DNA from: Pleurostoma richardsiae
Lineage: Eukaryota > Ascomycota > Sordariomycetes > Calosphaeriales > Pleurostomataceae
DNA: 64,000 nucleotides
Direction of reading: 5' to 3'
NCBI GenBank assembly: GCA_030052745.1
Contig: JANBVO010000020.1
Span: 372,001-436,000, forward strand
Part shown: one piece after another, positions 10,001-21,060 of the stretch
Numbering within the stretch: the first letter of the stretch is position 1
How the letters are laid out: each line of letters opens with the position of its first letter
Notes under the pieces: model-generated
What the model was told of the DNA's origin: nothing
Database searches by the model: none
Seen by the model: the letters and a program-made list of their open reading frames with translations, nothing else
Program-made: the position numbers and the translations under genes

Positions 10001-11442
10001 CAAGGAGGGAGAGAAAGAAAATCGGCGTCGCAGCAGCGGCGCTTCTTGATTTTCGAGAAGCTGCATCTTCCCGCAACACTTCGCTTAGCAAATGCAATCA
10101 CCAGCCCATCATCGATCGCAATGGGCTGCTCTCCGCCTCCACGCACATGCCGAATGATGCCGCTCTTTATCGCAGACAACACGCGCGCACACTGCTGGGG
10201 GATCCCGGCTTCGCGATCCTCGCTTCACGTCTCCCGCATCAATCAACTCATTCAGTCACTTAGCGGCCAGGTATCGCCGACTGCTATGGCGCTCGTTGTT
10301 CGTCAAAGGTGTCTCTGCCGCAGCAGAACTGTTGAGTCGCCATGATCAAGGTCACAGGCCTGCCGGCCACAGGCCGCACGCCGCACGCCGCAGGCCTCAC
10401 ACGCCGACCAGTCGAGCTCTCCTCGGCTCTCGCCTCTTTCAGTTCTCTCGCCGCCTCTTTCTGTCTCGCCTCCCCAGCAGGAGGGAGCCTCGCCTCTAGG
10501 TTCTTCCTTCCCTCCTTTCTGCCTGCTGTGGCTGCCTCGCCTCAGCTTCGCTTCGGAGTCTGCAAGGTCAGATTCTTGTTCCTCCGAGCAGTGTCGCATA
10601 AGAAGCGCCTCAATTCCTTTCGACGCGTCTTCTCTTCCTGCTCTGCTCTCTCTCTCTCCTTCTGCCTTCCTGTATTTGTTCATTCTCCTCCGTCTCCTCC
10701 GTTTCCTCGACACTTCCTCAGGGCACTGTCTTTCGACACCCGGAAGCGTCAAGTCCATTATTAAATGCGCCTCAGGCTCTGCCTGCCTGCTCGGCGTCCA
10801 TCCATCCTATCCCGCGTCTGGGCAGTCTAGGCAGTCTGGCCTAGTCCGTCCTTCAGTCTTCTCCTCCGCAGGCTGACCCCGGCTTCGCACTCCTGTAGTG
10901 TCAGAAGGCAACTATTGCCTAGAGGTTCGTGGCCTTCACAGCACGCTTGTTCCCGGTTTGTCGTGCCACTGGACGCCCTGCCGGATTGATTGGCTGGCGG
11001 TTCCTGTCATGGGCTGTCTTGGTGCGCCTGTCGTCACACGGCAGCCATATCTGCATGGCCATGCAGGCCTGCTGCGCTGTACATACATGCTCTCTGTACA
11101 GCTGCGGGTCCCTCCTGGCCATCCAACTGCCCTGCAGCGGATGCTGCTGTTTTTGGAGCAGCTGATCCTATTCTAACTCGGCGTTTGTCATTAGGAATTG
11201 GATCCGCCGTCGCACAAGTTCGACACTCTGCCTGGTTGGGCACTTAAGTTGAATCTTCGCTCATGCTGATCCTCGGAATCTGGTGACCCTACCCTTAAAC
11301 CCGTTTTCCCTGGTCAGCCTGGATTCCCCGGGATTCCACCTCATGCAATAGCAATCACCTCCCAAGCCCCGCAGCGCCAACTATCGCCTTTCATCCACTG
11401 GAGAGCCCGCAGGGTCGAGGTTCCAAGGATTTCTGCGCTACG

Positions 11443-14400
11443 ATGAGTTCTCCTCAAGAGGCCGAGGTCAAAACCACCCCGGTTGACGAAGCCAAGGCCC
11501 CGGTTTCCGAGTCGACCAAGCCCGTCGAATCCGAATCCAAGTCAGCTGCCAAGCCCGCCAGTAAACAGGTCAATGGACGCAAGAAGCCAGTCAAGGATAG
11601 GTACGCAAAGAGACACGACAAGAGCAGCAAAACGAAGAAGCGCGCAAAGAGGCAGCCGCCAACCGAGGATTCCATCTCCGATGCTTCCTCGGACGATGAC
11701 TCTTCTGATGAGTCCTCAGATGAATCTGTCTCCAGCGAGTCCGACTCGGACTCTGATGTGTCGCGAAAGAGACGCAGCTTGAAGAAGCGCCATGAGTCCC
11801 ACAAGGCGAAGAAGAAGACTAAGACCAAGAAGTCCAAGAAGCAGGTGAAGGTTCCTGTGTCAATTGCTTCTGCCTCCAGCTCAGGGTCATCTCTCTCTGA
11901 CTCCGACATCTACGACGACTCGGATGAAGAGGATCGACAGCGCACGCGGGACCAAGAGGTTGCGCGGCAGATCCAGCTCATGCAGCAGCTCAGCCTCCAG
12001 CGGGACAACTCGTTCCAGTATCAGACCAATCCGGGTCTCAACAATGTCATCCCACCACCATACGGGGGAGGTCGCGCCAGGCGTACCGGTCAACCCCCGC
12101 CGCCTCGGAATCTAACCCTTGGCGGTATCGACCCTCTTCTTATCCGGGACAAGCAGCCCAGGAAGCCAAAGCCAAAGCGTCACAAGTCAACACGACTAGA
12201 TTACAAACGCGTTGACCAGGTCTGGGACAACACCATCCACAACTACAAGCTCCAGGACACGGCCGAGGGCACTGTGGAATCTCAGTACGACGACTTCGTC
12301 TTCCACGTGCGCCGCACTTTTGACTGGGAGGGCAAGTACAAGAGCACTATTGTCGACATCAAGAGCAAGCTTCTCCGGGAATGCCTCCAGGATGTCATGG
12401 GAAACATCAAGGGCGTCAGCCTGGTGGAGGAAATTCCTAAGCTAGATCCCAACATGCTCTTTCTGTAAGTCATGACTGCCTCACATTGGCATTTGCGAGA
12501 CTAATCCTCCGATCAGCTATCTAGATGACCTCCGGGAGTATATGAAGGGGCTCAGGAAGGCCAAGCCGACAGGCGCCGATAAGCGCGAGCGCAAGAAGGA
12601 CCAGAAGCGCATCGAAGTGAAGCGCCAGCACCTCAAGATCCTGATTAAGTACATCGACAAGGACTATGAGCAGGTGAAGAACAGGTCCGTATCAACACCC
12701 TCCCCCAGCCCAGGGTTCGTGCTGACTCTAGTGGCAGCCTGTATCCGATGCTTAAGAATGGCCTCATCACTTTCGATCTTCTGTGGGCACTCTGGAAGCC
12801 AAACACCCTAGCGTTCACGTCGACTTACGGCTCACATGACGAACCTCGCGTTTTTAAGGTCGAAATGGCCGAGAAGCACTATAGCATCATGAAGGGCGAG
12901 TTCTACTACATCGAGGGCAAGGTAAGCGTTTAGTCCATGGGTTCATAGTCGTTGAGGTGGGATCTAACGAATGTCGCAGTATTTTGAGTACGACGGCAAG
13001 CAGTTCGGCTACGGGACCATGACGGAAGAAATTGACGACTTCCGTGGCGCCCGCAGAATCACGAGCCTCAGCTGCTACCCGTTGGAGTACCACAAGAACG
13101 AATCCCAGCTGCGGCGTGACCTCATCGATCGCGGCAAGAAGTTTGTCGCCCTGAGCGGCGTTCACTACAAGAGTCATCAGGGTATGGCCTATTATAAGAA
13201 GAAGAAGTCATCCATCGTCAAGGTCAACATCAACGGCAGGATCATGATTGATCCCAGCATCCACCGCCGCATCAACCCGAACTACCCCATCTCACTTGTG
13301 CGCCCCAAGGACCACGACCTGCTCTCGGACGACGAGGACACGGAGGATGAGTCTGGATACTGCGGTTGCGGCTCGGATCTAGATCCAGGCGCCAAGGAGA
13401 CGAGCAGCAGCGGTGACAAGATCCGCTACGTCACGAAGGTTTTCGAGGATGCTAAGGGCAAGGTCCAGGCCGTCCGCATGCCCAAGGAGGATGCCGAGGA
13501 GGCCAAGGAGAAGCTCGATCAGGTTCAGAGCAAGGATGATGAGACAGAGGTCAACGGTGACGACAGCCACGAAGAAGATGAGGAGAACAAGACGCCCGAG
13601 TTCACCGACGAGGAGTACCTCATTGCCTCCCCTGTCGTGCTTGGGTTCGCCTTTGCGGAGAAGCTGTGGCTTGAGTTCACCGTCTCTGGCGTCAAGGAGA
13701 TCGCGTGGAACGAGAGCGCGTACGAGTCGCTGGTTCTCGAGCCAAAGACGAAGGATATCGTCAAGGTATGTTCTATCTGCACGATGTGCGGTAGCTTTAG
13801 AGCGGAGCTGACAGTTTTCAGGCCCTCGTCGAATCGCACAAATACCACGCAGCTGAGAGCATTGATGATGTGATCCAGGGAAAGGGAAAGGGCCTTGTTG
13901 GTATGTTCCACCCGTCTCGAGCCACCTCAGAGCTCAGCACAACCGTATTATTTCATCAGGTTAACCTCTCCAATAGCTGTGCTACACGGTCCACCAGGAA
14001 CGGGAAAGACGCTTACTGCTGAGGGCATCAGCGAACTGCTCAAGTGCCCACTCTACATGGTATCCGCCGGCGAGCTGGGCACCGACTCGCGCTACCTGGA
14101 GACGGAGCTGCAGAAGATCCTCGACATCTGCCACGCGTGGGGCGCGATCCTCCTTCTGGACGAGGCGGACGTGTTCCTGGAGAAGCGCAACATGCACGAC
14201 CTGCACCGCAACGCGCTGGTCAGCATCTTCCTGCGGCAGCTCGAGTACTTCCAGGGCATCCTGTTCCTGACCACCAACCGCGTCGAGACCTTCGACGACG
14301 CCTTCCAGTCGCGCATCCACATCGCGCTGCGCTACGACAGCCTGGACGCGCGCGCGCGCAAGGCCATCTTCCGCCTGTTCGTCGAGCGGGTGCGCGTCCT

Positions 14401-14635
14401 GGAGGGCGTCGGCCTGATGCCGTTTACCGAGGAGGACTTCACCGCGCTGGCGCGCGCGGACCTCAACGGGCGGCAGATCAAGAACACGGTGCGCACGGCG
14501 CAGGCGCTGGCCGTCAACAAGGGGGAGCCGCTGTCGATGGCGCACATCCGGCAGGTGCTCGAGGTGCACATGAGCTTCGACCGGGACCTCAAGGGCGGCT
14601 CGGGTTACCAGGAGGCCATGCGGAGCTACTTTTAA
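11443..14635 (+). CDS. AAA-family ATPase with charged N-terminal tail
   Basis: Six exons encode 965 residues: 11443-12464, 12517-12684, 12738-12921, 12980-13765, 13822-13900 and 13977-14635. All junctions are GT/AG and keep phase. The acceptor of exon 3 could instead lie 6 nt upstream. Residues 1-180 are Lys- and Ser/Asp-rich and of low complexity. The middle (LYPMLKNGLITFDLLWALWKP, split here only by the family alignment) matches the domain that precedes the ATPase in fungal AAA proteins of the DUF7025 type. Walker A is GPPGTGKT (about 751-758) and Walker B is ILLLDEAD (about 805-812). TTNR follows as sensor 1, with QSRIH as the arginine-finger region. This is a nucleotide-driven remodelling enzyme; its partner is unknown. 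Confidence 0.9.
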
Positions 14636-15868
14636 GTGTGGGGGGATTGGGTGAATGCGTAGCTAATTGCTTCCGTGCGCGGGGACTTGGTTGCTTACTG
14701 TGTTTGGGTTTTGTCGGTCTGTTGTAGCATATCAAGGGGGTTCAGTCAGGTCTGGAATGGGGATGGTCACGGTAGTAGAGGGTCGTCGATATATTGCTTT
14801 GCCGCGTTCTACATAGCAAACCGTTGCTCGGTGTCACTTCGATGTGTTTATGTCTCAGACTCCCCGCCCCGGTGCCGTTGTGAAGTCGACCAGTTGGCGC
14901 TGCTGTAGTTCTCTCCGTAGTGTTATGCCACTTCGTGCCTGCGGGCATCCCTCTGCACTTGCTAGGATATCATAGAAGTATTAGTGCAAGATAAGACGTT
15001 TCCCCAAATGGGTCTACATGGTCTCTCCGGTAGTGCCGAAGGATCGTGACCATTACTGAGGGTCGTGGGAAATGGAGACTAGGGGCTTGGTTGACTCCGG
15101 GGCGCTATACGAAACCGTCTTATGGGATCGACAAATTTAAGCTCATGTGGGCCATCGAGGGAAGAACTTGACGACGACCTGTTACCTCCATTTACCAAGG
15201 GCATTGAAGCCCGTATCCTGGACTCGATTGTCGACAGTGCAGGTGGAAGCACGGTGCCTCTCGGCAAGCATCGACGTTACTCAGCGTTTGCAGAAGACTC
15301 GCATCGCAGAATGGCGGATTGGGCTCGGCAAGTGAGTGCCATCTCCCACTTCGACATGCCATCGACGAACCCCCAATGGGTGCTTACACGGCGTCATGGA
15401 TCGATGGCCGCACCCAATGGGAATAAACGTAAATAGTGACCGGGACAAACAAAACCCCGCTCCCTACAGGCCGTCCGAAGGCTATGTGACACAAACGTCA
15501 TGCATCCCGACGTATGTGGGCCTAACGACTAGCGAAGATGCGGTCTCACAACATCGCGAACTGCCGAGACAGCACCGCAAGCCGTGTTACGGGGCGACCG
15601 GGGAACAGGTAGCGCCGCATGCCATGACATGACAAGAGCCCGCGTCGGCCGTCGGCGTTATCACTGTCACTGCTTGGGAACAGGACGTTGGGCAGCGGTA
15701 CCTGGTATAAAGCTTCCGCAGCACCCGACAGACTACCCACTAGACGCTTTGTAGCCTCAGTTGCTGTCTCTCACCGAATCCCCTCGAGCACGGCACTCCT
15801 CCGACTCCGAAGACTTTCAAAGAGCTTGGCTGAGCTGCTTCTACGTGACGTGTCTCTGATACGCAGAC
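14636..15868. other. Intergenic region upstream of sulfite oxidase-type gene
   Basis: This 1.2 kb has no confidently coding frame. A 104-codon frame at 15122-15436 resembles no family I know and has no clear splice partners. The TATA box of the next gene is at 15706-15711. Confidence 0.4.
15706..15711 (+). promoter_or_regulatory. TATA box of sulfite oxidase-type gene
   Basis: TATAAA in GGTATAAAGC lies 163 bp upstream of the ATG at 15869, with a CT-rich leader between. Confidence 0.5.
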
Positions 15869-17628
15869 ATGACGCCTCCTGAGCCGCACTACATCCCCTT
15901 CCGGCCCAATGGCGAGCTTCCGAACTTTGCGGAAGAGCGGGAGGGATGGGAAGGATACGTCGAATGGGAGAAGTACCCGGAGAAGAAGAAGCAGGTGGAG
16001 CAGATCTTACATGGATACGACCTTCCCGACGTTCGTTTCTCTCCCCCCTGGGATCACGACTCCGCTGGGTGACTGACGCTAGCCATCAGCCACCAGAGTT
16101 CCAGCTGCAGCCCCTCCCAGACACCAACCCGGTCCTCACGGGAGAGCGGTTCAAGCAATATCACTATGCCACGGGCCTAAGAAGTATCGTCGACAAGAGC
16201 TGGGAGACGGTCCTGAAGGAGAAGTCGAAAGACATGATCCATGTGCTGCAGTTCCCTTACAACGGGGAGCCACCGAGGGTAGGACGTTGTTAATATCATT
16301 TCCAGACAGGCTGGAGCCGCTGACAACCTGTTCAGAGACGCCTCGTCGACACGGAGATTACGACAAATGAGGACTACTTCGTCCGCAACCATGGTGGTAT
16401 CCCCTACATCGACCCGGACAAGTACACGCTCGACATCAGCGGGCTCGTCAATAACCCCAAGCGCCTGACGCTAGCCGACCTCCAGAACGAGAACTTCTTC
16501 CCCCGACAGACAAATGTGGTCACCCTACAGTGTTCAGGAACCCGCCGCATCGAGCAGATCCACGAGTACCCCGGCGACGGCGACGAGCTCATCAACGCGC
16601 CCTGGGGGGAGGGCGCCATCGGCACGGCCAAGTGGACCGGCGTCAGCCTGAAGAAGGTGATCAAGCACTGCGGCGGGCTCAAGGACGGGGCCAAGCATCT
16701 CGAGTTCTACGGCGCCGATACGTACTTCAAGAAGAAGAAGGTCTACAATTACGTGGTGAGCGTGCCGTGGCGCAAAGTCAAGGCCAACGAGGTGCTGCTG
16801 GCCTGGGAGATGAACGACAAGCCGCTGCCGCGTATCCACGGCTACCCGCTGCGCGTCGTCGTCTTCGGCTACATCGGCGCCCGCAGCTGTAAGTGGCTGT
16901 ACGAGGTGAGGGCGATCCGGGAGCCCAGCGCGGCGCCGGTGCAGCGCAAGGAGTACTTGTACTACACGCCGCAGGTCGGCAAGCAGAACGCCATGTACAG
17001 CAACGGCTTCTCGATCCAGGACATGCCGGTGTCGTCGGCCATAATGGAGCCCAAGAACATGGACCAGATCATCCACGACGGCAAGATCAAGTTGCGCGGC
17101 TGGGCCTACTCAGGCGGCGGGCACTGGCCCGTCAGGGTCGAGGTCAGCGGCGACGGCGGGTCCATCTGGTATAACGTGCCGTGGGAGAACCTGACCACTA
17201 AGTATTATCATGCCTGGCGTCTGTGGGAGATCGATTTACCGGTCGACGCCGAGGGCTGGCTCGAGATGTGCGTCAGGACGTGGGATAACGCCATGAATAC
17301 GCAGCCTACATATGTCCGATCAGCATGGTGAGTTTTCCCTCCTTCACGGCCTCTACTTTGAAATGCGATGAGTAGAAGGGTTCAGTCGAAGGAGAAAGGC
17401 TGACCTGAGCACAGGAACTGGGATCTCCATGTGACTTCATCATGCCACAGGATCAAGGTCTACAGCATCAACAGTTCCAAGCCAGTCACGGCGGAGAGGC
17501 TGAAGAAGTACAACGCAAACGGGTGGTCGATGCTGCCCATCACCAAGCCGCTCGAGTCCGACCTCGAGTCCGACGAGCATTACGAGGAGATGATGAAGCT
17601 GCAAGGCGGGCGGGATCCACTGGAGTGA
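15869..17628 (+). CDS. Sulfite oxidase-type molybdopterin oxidoreductase, no haem domain
   Basis: Four exons encode 518 residues: 15869-16030, 16090-16278, 16336-17327 and 17415-17628. The last acceptor was chosen because it restores WNWDLHVTSSCHRIKVYS, the expected end of the dimerisation domain; an alternative AG at 17449-17450 would delete part of it. The Moco domain carries NEDYFVRNHGG, then TLQCSGTRR with the molybdenum-ligating Cys at about 183. WGEGAIGTAKWTGVSL and HGYPLRVVVFGYIGARSCKW (a conserved block ending near 16895) follow. The Mo-co dimerisation domain follows (LRGWAYSGGG). There is no N-terminal cytochrome b5 domain, as in plant-type enzymes, and no C-terminal SKL signal. The likely reaction is oxidation of sulfite to sulfate, but the exact substrate is inferred. 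Confidence 0.9.
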
Positions 17629-18905
17629 TTTTATCGAAATTGGGGAACCTGGAGGTTATTCAGCAACGGGGTGTTAAAAGAACTATTGGCAGTCTGGCCG
17701 TAACATGTAAAGATGAAATTTTTCACTCGGCATACTGAGGTCTTGAGGATTACTGAAGCTTGTAGGAAAGAATCAGATAACCTCTCGATCACCTCAGAAT
17801 CTCATGGATGCTACTGCCCCTGTAGATGAGCCTTTCATTTTGATGCATGCTGTGTCAAAAGGAAGTCGATGATCTTCACCTCATACTACCCCTTGACGCG
17901 CAGCCCAGCATCGTTTCCTCTTGCAGAGACGTCGAAGGGACTAGTAAGACGATTCTAGCTGTTTATGCGTGCTATGCTGAACTTAAGCGAGGAGTGAAGG
18001 TGAGTCTGGAGCCCAGGTTCGTGTGGCATAAGTTCCGTACAAGTAAAGAGCTCAATGTGAAAGCCCGAGAGGATAAACTTAGAGCACGGCGCTTGCGCTC
18101 TTAGCCCTACTCAGCAGTTAATCGGTAACTTGATATACAATGAGAACTACCAAAGCCTTTTAGTTATTGTCTTCATTCTTAATGGCAATGATTTCAATAG
18201 ATGAGGAAAGGAATGATAATATCTAGTAGTCTACACCCTATTCCTACTATTTTCAAGCGTTCACCTAACCTTAATGAATTCCGCGCTCAAGCACAACGTC
18301 ACCTAATACTGAACAGGACAACTCAACACTTAGAAAAAGAAAATTCAAAGATATATTTACCTCGATCACGATATCTTTCCCGACTCCTTACTCGGCGTTC
18401 TCTGAATATATGCTTCACTGCATGAAAGTCGTTCATAGCCTAAGCACTATAGTTACTAGTGGAAGCGCCAATACATTATGGAGTATGAGACGAATATTTC
18501 TAAAAGCATAATCTTAATGGTGGATGAGCACCTCATCCAGCCCTTTAGGTCACTAGCATAACTCAAGGAGCATTGAATTGCGTATCTCAAACTAATATGT
18601 TCAGCTAGTATCGTGCTATATACCCCACTGCAACCAAAGTGGTTTGTAGACCTCCACCGAAGACTTCCCTCGAGCAGGAGCCCGGTAGTGGTATCACAGA
18701 TGGACGAAAATCCCTGCCCTAGTCATGAATGAGACCCAGACGTGTATGCAAAGCTATGTTATCCAGGAGGACTCGATCAGAATGCGAGAGGCCCAATGAT
18801 GTTGCCCTCGTCAGGAGTTGAATCAAAACAGAACGCCGCCTTAAGTCCCCCAAATTTCTCACTCACATCGGTGTTCTCTCCAATGAAGACGCCCAACATC
18901 CGTAA
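17629..18905. other. Convergent intergenic region with AT-rich patch
   Basis: This is the 3' flank of two convergent genes. From about 18110 to 18620 the sequence is visibly more AT-rich than elsewhere in the window. A 74-codon frame at 18201-18425 has no recognised match. A decayed repeat is possible, but no terminal repeats or transposase motifs are visible. Confidence 0.4.
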
Positions 18906-21060
18906 TCACTCCCAATTCATCTGGTTCATCAGGTGCTCAAACTCGGTCTCGTCCATTGATAGGAGAGCAGGGTCCACCGGGACCTCGGTCGGCTCCTCCG
19001 GCTTCATGTGGCCAAAGAATGGGTCAGAGATACCTTCTTGGTGAGCAACCTGCTGAGCAGCTGGAGTATTCTCGATGCTTGGAATAGGCTGCTGCGCCGG
19101 ATCCTGAATAGCAGGCACAGTGAGGCCATCGAACATGGAATATCCGACAGGCTTCATCTGAGCCAGAGATGGAGAAACTGAGCTGCCAAAGCGAGAGTTA
19201 TCCAATACAGGGGCTGCTATACCGCTTGAGGGAACATCGAGCCCAGTGAAGAATGGCTGTGCAGGCTGCATCAGTCCGGGTATCCCAGCCGTAAGCGGCT
19301 GGCCGATAGAACGCGGAACTGGCGCGTTCGGCACGGGAACAGAGGCCGGGAACAAGCCTAGCCGCTGCTGGTGCTGCGGTGCCAGACCCAGCACCGGCAC
19401 CTGCATGTTCTGCTGACTCGCGACAGGCCCGGCACGGCGAAGGCTGCTACCACCCGCCTGTCTCTTTGCAGGTCTGCCGAGCTCTCCATCGGCCTGTGCG
19501 CCTTGAGTGTTGTTTCCCGGGGCGATCCTGTTGCCCTGTTCGTCCAGCAGGCTGTAGTCCTGGTCGACGACTACTTTGCCGGTCTCGATTGCGTGGTTGC
19601 CCGCCTTGACTTGGTAGTCGCGCTTCATGTTTATGTCCTTGTTCTCGACTTTGCGCTGAATTTTCATCAAAGTTAGTAAAGATGTCTAGAAACCCTCCCT
19701 ATTTTTGGTATAGAGGAAAGTACCTTGAGTTCTCTCTGGGGATCAGCCGCCAGTCTCTCCATGAAGTTGACGCCTAGGAGGCTCTTGACAGTTGTCTTCG
19801 ATTTCTAAGATCTGTTAGCATCATTACAAGTATTTCCATGATCTTTCGCCGTGGGACTCATCGATATTACCGTCAGCGACTCGATCGCAGCGTCGAAGCG
19901 CTCCAGAAAGCTCGAGTGGTCCTTCCACTTCCAATCCTTTCCCCAAGATGGGACCGATACAAGGCCCTCTTGGGCGTTCTTGAGCGCGTACTTGAAGAGT
20001 ATTAACACGGACACCAGAGTCACTTTAACATAGAAGGGGTGGACGCTATACCAGAATTTCCCACGCCAGCAGCTCCACCTCCACCGGACTGAGAGCCTTG
20101 ACAGCCTGCACAGCAGCCGAGTCCACGAAGCCAGCCTGCTCTCCCTGGAGGTCGTCAATGCCTCTCTTTCCGCGACGCATGCGGTGGCCGTCGATGACAT
20201 CACGGAGGTTCGCAATCGCGGTGCACAGCTGGCGGACCAGTTCAACCTGGCTGGCATTGTCGAGAGGGAAGTCACCTCGAGTGCCGACGCGGCCGGGTTT
20301 GTGGTTGAGCTTCAGGTACACGGCCTTGACCCGCTGGCTGTGGTCATAGCTTGTGATGTATCCTTTGTAGTGGCTCCCCTGCTCGCGAAGAAGTGCTCTC
20401 AAGGCATCTCCGTCACTGATGTGAGCAGGATCCTGGTAGCCTTGCGCAAGGTCGGCGAATTGAAGCTGTCCGTTGCCAGGGGGGAAGTTCTAGTTCCCCG
20501 CTTGGTCGACCGGTGCTTGAGGTGCTGGTACCGCGGGCTGAAATGCGCCCATTTCCTCGAGCGCTGCAAGCTGGTTGTCGACGACGGCTCCGTGCTGGTA
20601 ACTAGAATTGAATGGGTACTTCGCAGCCATCTGGCCATGGCCATTTCCTCCCAACGTCTGGTTCTCCGGTGCGCTGGGACCTGCGGTACCATTTCGAGCC
20701 CAGTGCTTTAAAACCTCAGGGCGATGCCAGTAGATCTCATTTACAGCGTTCTCGAGACCCTGTTGGTTGTATTGCTGCATCCACTGCAGGACGTCCGTGA
20801 CGATGCCACCGTCAAGGCCCAGCTGGACATATTCTTCCGCTCGGGCAAGCGAACCATCTTGGTTTCTGTAGGCCATGATGGCGTCTTTTCCATGTTATTT
20901 GTCAGTAGAGTCCACAACTGTGCAGTCCGGGGCCTGGCGTACCGATGTGCTCAAAGGTGCGGTTCAGACTAGCCTCGTCCATGAGCAGCAGAGCATTCAC
21001 GAATCCGTCGTTGGAAAGGGGAGCCATATTGACACTTTGGGCTTGGTCGATGACGACCAT
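18906..21060 (-). CDS. Uncharacterised ELLAWE-family protein, member A (in-frame TAG)
   Basis: Five exons keep phase: 21060-20943, 20884-20052, 19990-19871 (120 nt), 19804-19724 (81 nt) and 19655-18906. Together they give 633 codons. Codon 171 is TAG (20490-20492), and the frame on both sides looks coding. The only local way to splice it out is a 42-nt intron at 20490-20531 (GTACCA...CTAG), which is short for a fungal intron. The conserved core reads HYKGYITSYD, then PVEVELLAWEIL, then GLVSVPSWGKDWKWKD, SFLERFDAAIESL, KSLLGVNFMERLAADP and RKVENKDIN. The N-terminus is Gln/Asn-rich and the C-terminus Pro/Gln-rich, ending in acidic DETEFEHLMNQMNWE. It is paralogous to the gene at 39209-40843. 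I do not know its function. It may be active with a cryptic intron, or a recent pseudogene. Confidence 0.7.

Larger units (their letters stand above)
8381..11442. other. 3 kb gene-free region with pyrimidine-rich leader
   Basis: No frame here has a recognisable domain. From about 10430 to 10760 the plus strand is strongly C/T-rich, which produces long low-complexity open frames on both strands, including an Arg/Glu-rich one on the minus strand. This looks like the 5' region of the AAA ATPase gene (ATG 11443). GATA motifs at 9823-10000 are listed separately. An unannotated noncoding or multi-exon transcript cannot be excluded. Confidence 0.5.

Noticed and set aside
10303-10758. 151-codon Arg/Glu-rich open frame on the minus strand
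   Set aside because: It is the antisense of a C/T-rich leader, of low complexity, with no domain.
15122-15436. 104-codon frame upstream of the sulfite oxidase-type gene
   Set aside because: No recognised family and no splice-supported extension; too weak to call a gene.
17328-17450. Longer last intron in the sulfite oxidase-type gene (AG at 17449-17450)
   Set aside because: The acceptor at 17413-17414 keeps the conserved WNWDLHVTSSCHR sequence; the longer one deletes it.
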